64,000 nt of DNA, from NCBI GenBank assembly GCA_032622095.1, contig CP136066.1, positions 100,275,319 to 100,339,318 on the forward strand, written 5' to 3'. This document shows, one piece after another, positions 55,816 through 64,000 of this stretch. The translations under genes were made by a program, and so were the position numbers. Position 1 is the stretch's first letter. Each line of letters starts with the position of its first letter. Below the pieces are notes generated by a model, which worked only from the letters and a program-made list of their open reading frames with translations, did no database searches and was not told where the DNA came from. Source of the stretch: Siphonodentalium dalli (taxonomy: Eukaryota > Mollusca > Scaphopoda > Gadilida > Siphonodentaliidae).

Positions 55816-57922
55816 CTGGCAAGTTTGCAAGGCATTTTTTCAGGATATGAACGGAAAGATATATAATGCATCAGTAACACAGCTAACTACATGAGAAGTC
55901 AAAACTACCCAGTTCCACTAGCAGCGATGCTGTCAACGTTTGCCTGTAAATAGCATGCAGTTATTTCGCAAGAATTACAGGTATTTAAGGTAATGTGTTA
56001 GTAGCACCGTTACATGTGGAAATACCGAAATTTTACTTTTCATATCGTTAGCTTTGCCCAATGTGCATTTTATATGCACGTTGTCGTTCATATTATGGCA
56101 CCATAGGGGTTTTCTGTGAGAAAATCCAACAAAAAATGCCGTGCAAACTTACCAGAGTATGAACGTACCCTTATGGCTGTCATGTTCTATACATACTCTA
56201 ATATATTTGCTCATTTACCCACTACGGCTGGTGCATGATTATGACTGTTTGACTGTGTTGTTGTCTCGCTTGGTTAATGTGCGTGCAATGGGTACATGTA
56301 GTTACCCATATATTTGGTCACTTCATGTATGTAGCGCTTTAATAAATAGATTTGCAATTAAAATGTCGTAATCGTTTAAAACAGTGACAATCTTGTCCCA
56401 ATACGTGGAAATAAAATACATGTAAAATTATATCTTATTTTCAGATGTACCTCTGGGCTGGTCTCTCTAAATTAGTATTTGTTTTTACACCCCTGAAAAC
56501 AGTTCGGGGATAAAGACACACCATATTTAACCAGTTAAAAAAGTTCATAAAAAAGTTGGGTTACTTTTTTTTAATTCAGACCACGTCGGGTTTAGGTTAT
56601 ATATTATGGTATACTCTGATAGGATAAAACGATTTGATAACACTTTGTCAACGGCTTTCAACTTTTCAACGGAACGCTTCGTATCTTTTACCATGCATAA
56701 CCAAAAAAAAAAACTCTTTCATATGATGATGATTGACTCTGCGTGATGAGATGTTTCTTCTGATCTCACGCCATCTCTCGCATAATCTCGCGTGAACGAT
56801 GGTGGGAATAATCCGAGCGAACCATCGTTATCTATCGACCGATCGTGAAGCGTCGCCCGGGGGCCATTCCGGGAGGGATGTGTCTACGCATATCCCGTCC
56901 ATTATACACAAAAAGAAATAGAATGTGATTTATTTAACTGCTCCCGACTATTAACCACAATGGCAAAATATACAGCTTAATCAATAGAGAGAATAACCAA
57001 ATATTCACCGATCCATTTACGGCCCGACCATTTCCGCTGCTCGTCAAATCCCCGCAGAATGCGCGTATTAAGGTGGCCTCATGGTGACCAATATATATTA
57101 AAGATCCACTTTCTAATTTGACACCAAATTTAACAAAATTTACTAAACGAAACATACTTGAAATCAATCAACATCAGTCTTATGACACATGTATCGCACA
57201 AAATTATCCATTGAAAATGATCACAAAAAGCTCATAATTTAGAAGGTCATATACCATCTACTTGTTTGTACGACAGAAGCATAGACGCTCTTTAAAAAAA
57301 GGATCGTTCGTATTTTCAAAACGTGTTAAAACTTCCATTTTTGAAAGTCGATATCATTGCTACCTATTATTGGGAGCATGGGTTCAATCTAATTGTGTGC
57401 AGGTCTATAAAGCTTACAGATGGTGGTTTTATTTTATCAAATCTAACAGGGTATCTTTAATAATTGCTTTATTTTATATTACCTTATTCAAATAACATGT
57501 ATGTATATTGAAAAAAGTGAATTGTTTATAAAACATGAATAGATTTAAGGAAGAAACACGTGTATGCATGCATGGAAATATAAACCAGTAATCTGTCATA
57601 AGCTATAGGTACATGTAAACTGTTGAATTTAATATCAAAGATACATGTAGATAGAGAGATAATTCGCGAGTCAGATGCACAGGCGACATATGCTTAAAAA
57701 CAAATATTCCTAAGAACTAAATTACATGTATATTGAACTGTAGTTGTGCCATTGAGAAAATCACGAAAAAATGAGATTGTTATCAAGTCCACTCTTGGTT
57801 TACTAGTTCCAATAGATTTACTTAATATGCAGAAAGAAAATGTGTTTTTCTTGAAAACCATGAAGTTTACCATCTATCTACGACCTTAATACGCTGTCAC
57901 GTGGCAGTGTCTGTTCTTCTAA
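55816..57922. other. Mostly unassigned; fragments of TTAAGGT-type ends and a short shared block
   Basis: 56966-57030 (ATATACAGCTTAATCAA, GAGAATAA, CGATCCATTTA) matches 58985-59045. TTAAGGTAATGTG at 55986 and TTAAGGTGGCCTC at 57068 resemble starts of TTAA miniature elements, but partner ends were not found. 56740-56890 is CpG-rich with GATCTCACGCCATCTCTCGC. No gene recognised. Confidence 0.35.
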
Positions 57923-58190
57923 ATATTTATCCAGTAACTGTCGCTGCTGCAAGCGCCGCGTTGTATTCAGCTCCCGAGGGATCGAGTCCGTACTACGGCG
58001 CGCTCGTTTTCGATTTACCGGTCAGTTTGACGTCATCAATGTTTGAATGCCCATAAAATCAGACAGCTTTATTACACCGGGGTGCGTTCCTATCGTATGT
58101 TTATAGGGTTTTCTGTCGGGGCCCCGACAAGTGTAACTGTACGCGTCATTATTTATACCGTGTATCAACTCTGGCCAACTACTCATCTTA
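57923..58190 (+). repeat. Modular element, left arm, copy 1
   Basis: Aligns with 62437-62680: ACTGTCGCTGCTG, GCTCCCGA, GGCGCG, TTTCGATT, GTCAGTTTGACGTCATCAAT, AATCAGACAGCTTT, TAGGGTTTTCTGTCGGG and AGTGTAACT follow in order. TGACGTCA at 58028-58035 is conserved in both copies. Confidence 0.85.
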
Positions 58191-58214
58191 TATATTGGAT
58201 AATCAGTTAGCCAA

Positions 58215-58420
58215 AGTTAATCAAATATGTCCAGTAGGGAGCTCCACATATCTATAACATGGAATTTAATTAAACATGTCCTATGGGGAGCTCCACATAT
58301 CTATAACATGGAATCTAATATATAATATATGGCGCTCCACATTTATATAACATGGAATGTTGGGAGCTCCACATATTGATAACATGGAATTCGATATGCC
58401 CTATCTGTAGGCTCCACATA
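58215..58420 (+). repeat. GGGAGCTCCACATATCTATA tandem core
   Basis: About five units of 35-55 bp: GGGAGCTCCACATATCTATA, ACATGGAATTTAATTAAACA, TGTCCTAT. Units start near 58219, 58273, 58331, 58360 and 58410. One further unit occurs at 58868-58905 and one at 62693-62735. Variable copy number between the left and right arms. Confidence 0.85.
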
Positions 58421-58424
58421 TATC

Positions 58425-58850
58425 ACATGAAACCCCTGTTATATCATTAAAAAAGCCATTACATATTTCCTTATATCTCACTAGTTATGAATAGGAGCCT
58501 ATAAAGTGGCATCGCGCCAACAAAATGACCACAATTTGCCTGTTTGTTTTTAATTTGGGGGGACTATATTTTCCGTCGCCAGCCCCAGAGCGCGCAATAC
58601 TGTCGTAAACGGTTGTGAAGCGTCTCAGCCAACGCTGTAAATAAATGCATTTTGCAGCTTCTTTTTAGGATATTGATATGTTAAAAAGGCATAAAGCTCT
58701 GTGTTGTATTGTTATATACAAGATCTTCAACTCGTTATGTTGGATATAAGATTTATTAAACTTGTTTGACAAATTTGATTCAAAACTCGTCTACTCGTTT
58801 CGTAAAATCTTATATCCTAACATAACTCGTTGGAGATCCCCTAAATCTAT
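58425..58850 (+). repeat. Modular element, right arm copy B, with terminal stem
   Basis: Matches 24093-24595. CTCGTTATGTTGGATATAAG, ATTT (58733-58755) pairs with AAATCTTATATCCTAACATA, ACTCG (58804-58828) to form a long stem. Together with 57923-58420 it gives the order left arm, tandem core, hairpin right arm. The 99-residue frame at 58762-59061 is incidental. Confidence 0.85.
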
Positions 58851-60859
58851 AACATGCAAATTAATAAGTTATGTAGGGGGCTCCACGTATCTACAACATG
58901 GAACTTGCACATTTGACGTGTGCGTCATATCAAGGGGGTGGGTGGTCATTGTCGCATATTTCGTGTGTTGTTTTGTTTGCAACATAGCATATACAGCTTA
59001 TTCAAAGGTGAGAATAAGAACATTTTCACTGATCCATTCATCAACCACTACATCCCGCTAACGCATTTGGAGGCTGACGAGAACATTGAATATAAACAAA
59101 CGAAATCAAAAATGGCAACGATAATAAAATATACACGAATTTATCCATTCCCGGAGAAGTGCATATGTGACGTAATATTTTCTCCAGAATTGCATTAGCG
59201 TTATTCGTGGGTAGCACCCTTTTTGTAATTACTGTGATTTGTCAATCGCTGACTATTCCGCTTGGAATTTTACTGGAGGTTCGTGGCGGTCTCGACTTAG
59301 GCATGCAAGACAGTCCATTCATGCGCAATACTGAGAGCAATGAAATCCATCGTGTGATCATTGAACATTATCGGTTGTTTTAATGGGGCGCTTTGGTAAA
59401 CAATTTGTCAACCTCACATGGATATCAGTACCTCACAGCTGTAAATGCAAAAGACTTGATGCCACCGATTTGTATGTATATAGAAAACTGGACGTCCATT
59501 CTGAACTTTAGCTAATAATGGATTTCAAAGGGAGATAATTCACACCTCATTCTGGACTCCTCGACATCATGCTGCAAAAACGAGTGCAGTCCCTCGCTAC
59601 GCGATATCTGAACGCTGCCTGAACGTGTATCTTCTTAACTAAATCTAACATGTTATATTGAACTGTATTGTCAGTTACAATTCATTCTGGCTTGATCTAG
59701 ACAATTTTCAAATGAATATGAACAGTTCAGTTTCTCAGAATAATTCAGAATGAATTGAAACCTACAAAAGTCTCAATAAATAAATGCGACATTTCTTCAC
59801 ATTACGTGTAGGTGTGGGCACTGAACTCTGCGTGGACTGAACTATGCATGGAGCTTGCCTCGACATATGACATATTAAGCCTATATATCTCTCTGGTATA
59901 ATTAGAACTAATTTCGCCGATGATCATATCCATATCAGGAAAAAATATGTAAATAATTATGTATGGTTCATGTTCTTTGGTCACCATATAGCCGGAAGCA
60001 TGGACCAACCGTCCGATATTTGAATGTCATTGCTAGCACCTATTCACGGTGTTTGTTATTATAGTCTGAATCGACAACGGTATATATCGACATACCACTG
60101 TTATCACATCGCAACAATTGTGCTATTTGTCTTGTCTACAAAAATCAATTTAGGTCATGCGGTAATTTCATATTTATATTTTATAGATTAGTCTATAATA
60201 GTGTTGTAAAACAAAATTTACAGAAGTCTTAATTCGACGTTAAATGTTAATATTTTCGTACCCATGACTCGACGGAATACAGCTAAATTCAAAAAGCGCG
60301 CCTGTTCTTGACCCAGCTAAATATAACGCGATATAATTCGAACTGATCATGGCACTGTATTAAAGCCGAGTCTGAAACGGAACTAAATCTGACGAGGTTG
60401 CCGATTGCATAATTCGGTGACAGACTTAGTTTTAGAAAAATTGTCCGTAACTACCAAATTACCTATGCTGAAAAAAACATATCTGCGCCAGCTTAACATG
60501 CAGACCTCTCCGGAATAATATAACTCAGAAACTGTTGAAACAATTTTAAGAACGCACATTGGCTTGTTTTGGCTTTCCATGTAGGTTCGCCTCATCTACG
60601 CTATAGTAATTAATTCGAGGAAGTGTGGTCAGGAATGAATAATTTCATAGTATCATGAGCATCTATTATTGTATTTGCCATTTTTCGATTTAGTTTGATT
60701 ATCTTGAAATGTTCCCGCTGCAGGCGGCGTTCGTTGCAGAAATATTCATATTTGTTCAAATCACCACCAACAGAAGGAATATTAATATATATATAGTTTT
60801 GTTCATATGCCAAACATAATCAGCGCGCAAATAGTGTATTGTCGTCAAGACGTACGATG
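58851..60859. other. Distal part of the modular element to ~58985, then unassigned
   Basis: 58868-58985 (GGGGGCTCCACGTATCTAC, GGGTGGTCATTGTCGCATAT, GTGTTGTTTTGTTTG) resembles 62693-62825. 58985-59045 matches 56966-57030. Frames of 60-92 residues beyond this have no recognised domain. Confidence 0.35.
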
Positions 60860-61155
60860 TTGTATACGTAAACAAGAGCCTGATCGTGTGACAGAAGTTT
60901 TGCTTCTGTTTACATAACACAGCGCAATTCTATTGGTTAATCACACACAAATGATATAAACGCTCTTTATTATTTCCATATCAGGAAAACAGTAACCAAT
61001 AACGCTCTTTATGTTTACCATATCCGGATCTAAACAAAAGCCAGGAAAAGTAACGTTTTTTGCTTTTGTTTACATAACAAAGGAAAAACATTTGACGATA
61101 ACATACTGTTTGTGCCATATTTCTGATTGGTATAAGAACAAAGTATGTCTATATA
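60860..61155 (-). repeat. AAAGAGCG dispersed repeat, minus copy
   Basis: Complement aligns with 54368-54640. ACGCTCTTTAT occurs twice (near 60959 and 61001). The words TTTTGCTTTTGTTTACATAA and TTGCTTCTGTTTACATAACA also occur near 61060 and 60900, so the minus copy contains a small internal duplication. Confidence 0.85.
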
Positions 61156-61344
61156 TTACTATTCTTTCTGTTTATGGCGGTTTTTGACGGAGGTGAAGAT
61201 TTTAACAGCATACCCACCACCAACGCCGCCCGTATCTTTAATAAACAACCACAACATTATATAACTATACGTAATAATATTAAGCTGACTTCTGAATGTA
61301 TTGTGTTTCAGGTATTCATGACACTTATATCAAGAATATGATGT
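61156..61344. other. Spacer
   Basis: Nothing recognised. Confidence 0.35.
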
Positions 61345-61620
61345 ATCTCTCAAAAAAGAACAAATTACACAAAAGAGAGGAAAGAGATCAACTCGAGGCA
61401 GAGAACATCAAAATGAAGTTTGGAGTTAATCAACGATGACACCAAAACATTTTTCACCGGTCTGCCATCTCTTGGAGTATTCCTCTGGCTTGTGGAATTG
61501 TGTGATTGTGTTCTGACAACTTCAAACGTTATTACCGACCAGGAAGTTGTGATGATTATTCTTATGTGCATTATTGGTAGACTGTATGCATACTTCAATA
61601 CGCTATATCTGGGTTCATAA
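61345..61620 (+). pseudogene. DDE_Tnp_4-type transposase N-terminal fragment
   Basis: ENIKMKFG (about 61403-61426) is followed, after a frame change near 61425, by INDDTKTFFTGLPSLGVFLW (61429-61485). Further on, VITDQEVVMIILMCIIGR (about 61525-61580) matches the helix-turn-helix region. The DD.K..FYTGLP..  .F. motif, then LT..EE.L..LM..R, is typical of the segment preceding the nuclease in ISL2EU/Harbinger-like transposases and related domesticated proteins. The nuclease does not follow and the N-terminus is broken. I consider it a relic; exact superfamily is uncertain. Confidence 0.6.
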
Positions 61621-61974
61621 GCTAGATAATGATGATATGTGTGTTTTTTTTTTATAAATATTTCCTGTCAAACTCGATCGACCCACCTAAAAAAAAATTT
61701 AAATAACTTTTTTAAAAACAATTAGAACATATTTCTCATGTTGTGAATTTGTATTTTTTTTATTATGATTTTTCCCCCTTCCATTTTACACACAAATACA
61801 TAATAACATGTTAAATTATAATTCTGAATTTCAGTTCTGCTATATCATTGCAATGTATATTACCTGAATTATATTCAATTGACATTTGTATGAGCTCTAT
61901 GTATATTATGTTTTTCAGTTTATGTTTGACTTCATATTCACTGTTGATTACAAGGTAATAAACATGTATAGAAA
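61621..61974. other. AT-rich spacer
   Basis: T- and A-runs only; nothing recognised. Confidence 0.4.
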
Positions 61975-62290
61975 CTAAACACCTGGTTGTGTTTATAAAG
62001 TGGGACAAGCCATATACACCTGGATCCATTTATTTAATAAACATATTGAGGTGTTTACTTTCTAAACACCGTGTTTACTTTACCTAAACACCTCGTTTAT
62101 TATCTAAACATGTGACGTGTTTAATTACTTAAACACCTAGGTATTTATTTATCTAAACACATGCATGTGTATAGTTTACCTAAACACATCGTTTATGTTA
62201 TAAACACCTTGTTTAGCATGCACACATGATAATGTGTTTATAAAGTGGGACAAAAAAGTGTTTAGCTTTGTGTGTAGAAGTTAAACACTT
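61975..62290. repeat. TAAACAC / GTGTTTA motif array
   Basis: At least ten TAAACA words (near 61976, 62037, 62062, 62082, 62104, 62130, 62153, 62180, 62200, 62282) alternate with GTGTTTA and CGTTTA, spaced about 18-26 bp. GTTTATAAAGTGGGACAA occurs at 61990 and 62234, bracketing the array. TAAACA is the core of forkhead-factor sites, but repeat expansion alone explains it. Confidence 0.85.
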
Positions 62291-62436
62291 GTTTTTTCAG
62301 TGTGGACTCCAAACCACAGGGTGGGATATACATAGGGGGTGTTTGCGGCCGAAACCGTCCGCCCCACCACCCCCGCTCATCAAATCACAACAAAACGCGC
62401 GCCGTATGGAAATGACGTCACGCGAATATGTGTATC

Positions 62437-62830
62437 CGGTAGTATTTATAACTGTCGCTGCTGTTTCATTTTGCTCCCGAAGTAGTCCATATAGCAGGGC
62501 CTAGGGCGCGTTAATTCGATTTCGATTTGTCGGTCAGTTTGACGTCATCAATGTCCAAACAATCATATCGTTATCAATGACCATACAATCAGATAGCTTT
62601 TATATTGTATTTGATAGGGTTTAATGTCGGGAGGGAAACGAGTGTGACTAAACGTATCAGTATTAATACCGCCAATAAGTATGTCATGTAGGGAGCTCCT
62701 GATATGCAGCTATATATAACATGGAATTTACTGGCCAAATTCATTTACACATACACGGAACACGTGGGTCGTTGAAGAGGGCATTGGCGCACATGTTGTG
62801 GCGTTTTTTGTTTTGTTTTGTTTTTGTTTT
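62437..62830 (+). repeat. Modular element, copy 2 lacking the hairpin right arm
   Basis: Left arm 62437-62680 matches 57923-58190. A single tandem unit at 62693-62740 (TAGGGAGCTCC, ATATAACATGGAATTTAC) is followed by sequence like 58905-58985 (CACGTGGGTCGTTG, GTGGCGTTTTTTG). The 0.4 kb right arm seen at 58425 is missing. TGACGTCA at 62540-62547. Confidence 0.8.
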
Positions 62831-62869
62831 GGCATCGGGACAGAACTCTGACTTGCTCTTTGCTAGTGG

Positions 62870-63650
62870 GGTACCATGTGGTTAAATCCTTAGGTAAACA
62901 GTTCTCCTGTCTGGGACAACTTCACTAAAGGTGAAAGCGATACACTTGAAAAGGTACAATACAAGGCAGCAAGAATAGCCACTAGAGCCACGAAAAGTTG
63001 TAACAACACAAATCTCCTTATGGAAACTGCATGGTTGGGAAACATTGTCAGAGCGCCAAAAAACAAAACAAAATGCCAGTTCTGTAAAATGTTTTAAAAA
63101 ATGACACCACCTTACCTTACCTCTATACATTAGTCCCAAGATCAACAGAAAATATAATAATGCATCGATATCCACGGAGGAAGCATCACCTGGACAACTT
63201 GTCTTGCGAGTCTGCGTCATATGAGAAGTCCTTCCTCCCTTCATCCGTGGAGTTGTGGAACTCACTCTCAGCTAACATACGAAATTGCGCAACCTTACAT
63301 GAGTTCAAATTAGCTATAGGCAGCACCGATAATAACACTAGGGACCTTACATATATCACTATTATCATCACTCACGCCCATCGCAAGTTCTTCACTTTTG
63401 GTTTCGACTTGGGTGCAGTTTTCATAATCAAGATTTGTGCGAAAATCACCTAATTGTAAGATCAAATCCTTTATGTGCATGTGGAACGGAAGAAACGGCG
63501 TCACATTTTCTATTCCATTGTCCGATATACGGGAAACAACGAAACGAATGCTTCTCTGGAACATTCATAAATTTGACTCTCGGGTCTGCACTTAAAGGGG
63601 CAACCAAAAAAAGCTTAAGTGAAAACATATCTACTTTAAAATAGTTCAGA
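62870..63650 (+). pseudogene. LINE C-terminal remnant, same family as 12.6 kb
   Basis: Frames interrupted by stops and shifts give VWDN (62909-62920) and LEKVQYKAARIATRATKS (about 62948-63000). SYEKSFLPSSVELWNSL (about 63218-63268) and FKLAI follow, then the zinc-knuckle-like CACGTEETASHFLFHC (about 63472-63520) and a natural-looking stop near 63644. The order matches the segment after the RT domain of a LINE polyprotein. A stop sits near 63095 and a frame change near 63380-63440. The RT core is not upstream. Confidence 0.85.
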
Positions 63651-63689
63651 AATTTATAACTATGACAGAACGTTTTTCCAATTAAAATT

Positions 63690-64000
63690 TTGAAGCAGCA
63701 CCCATTAATGCTATTACAAGCGACATCAAGTTTAATGCTCTAAAACAGAAGCATTGGCATGCACTCGGAAACGTATAAAGCTTGTTCACTCAACGCTGTT
63801 CATGAACCAACAGCCTAATGAAGAAGTAGATTATAGTAGATACCCAAAAACATCTTGGAGTTATTTTGAGTAAAACAGGAAGCTGGGACCCCATATCGAA
63901 CAAGTGATGAAAACCGCATATGGAAAAGCATTTCACTCTTGAGAAAATATCGATTCTATCGCGACAGAGCAGCTCTCGAAAAAATGTTATTTTACAATGA
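63690..64000 (+). pseudogene. LINE RT-to-thumb remnant, continues past the window
   Basis: Broken frames give SDIKFNALKQ (about 63720-63755), KRIKLVHSTLFMNQQPNEEV (about 63769-63828), HLGVILSKTGSWDP (63851-63892), HIEQVMKTAYGKAFHS (about 63893-63940) and RKYRFYRDRAALEKMLFYN (about 63943-63999). These are the conserved FN..KTE, HLGV.LS..GSW..HI and ALEKM blocks that come after the YADD box and just before the VWDN segment. They lie downstream of the C-terminal piece at 62870-63650, so this is a second or permuted copy. Confidence 0.85.

Overview
The window looks like non-genic, repeat-dense DNA from an animal nuclear genome, most likely a marine invertebrate. A mollusc fits best but is not proven. 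The base composition is AT-rich, there are no prokaryotic operons or ribosome-binding sites, and every open frame is short. All the protein homology I can recognise comes from broken transposable elements: Ty3/gypsy integrase, several non-LTR (LINE) reverse transcriptases and two DDE transposases. A degenerate TTAGGG block, AGGTCA-type repeats and modular elements carrying tandem repeats support a metazoan source. I found no host gene with confidence. The best candidate is one possible first coding exon on the minus strand at 38144-38186.

Layout. 1-5707: a 3.9 kb spaced direct duplication (1-1803 = 3905-5707, one difference seen) that carries the broken C-terminal end of a Ty3/gypsy integrase. 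Between the copies lies a block of CCTAGG/CCTTGG-based minisatellites. 6.1-10.0 kb: a telomere-like block inside an inverted repeat, a 399 bp TTAA-flanked miniature element built from two hairpins, an ~85 bp tandem array, a near-perfect 80 bp hairpin and an ~80 bp degenerate minisatellite. 11-16.2 kb: a diverged local duplication and two minus-strand LINE remnants. 19.5-23.1 kb: miniature inverted-repeat elements and a G/C-homopolymer repeat. 24-30.3 kb: a dispersed hairpin repeat and an interspersed ~105 bp satellite broken up by long hairpins. 31.8-34.2 kb: a Tc1/mariner-like miniature element and a cluster of hairpins. 34.5-36.5 kb: a 5'-truncated, catalytically dead LINE. 39-43.2 kb: more TTAA miniature elements and foldback elements. 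43.7-48.7 kb: a GAT microsatellite, a PIF/Harbinger transposase fragment, a 0.46 kb tandem duplication, a 27 bp minisatellite and an array of palindromes. 49.2-54.0 kb: two almost identical 649 bp TTAA elements nested within an inverted pair of dispersed repeats. 54-64 kb: dispersed repeats, a modular element (left arm, tandem core, hairpin right arm) reminiscent of helitron-like HINE/pearl elements, a second transposase fragment, a TAAACA motif array and LINE pieces in permuted order at the window edge.

The genes do not work together as a pathway; none appears functional. The recurring theme is small non-autonomous elements. At least four families have terminal inverted repeats next to TTAA, as expected for piggyBac-like mobilisation. 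More than ten long hairpins could be transcribed into double-stranded RNA. No autonomous transposase of the piggyBac type is present here, so mobilisation in trans is inferred.
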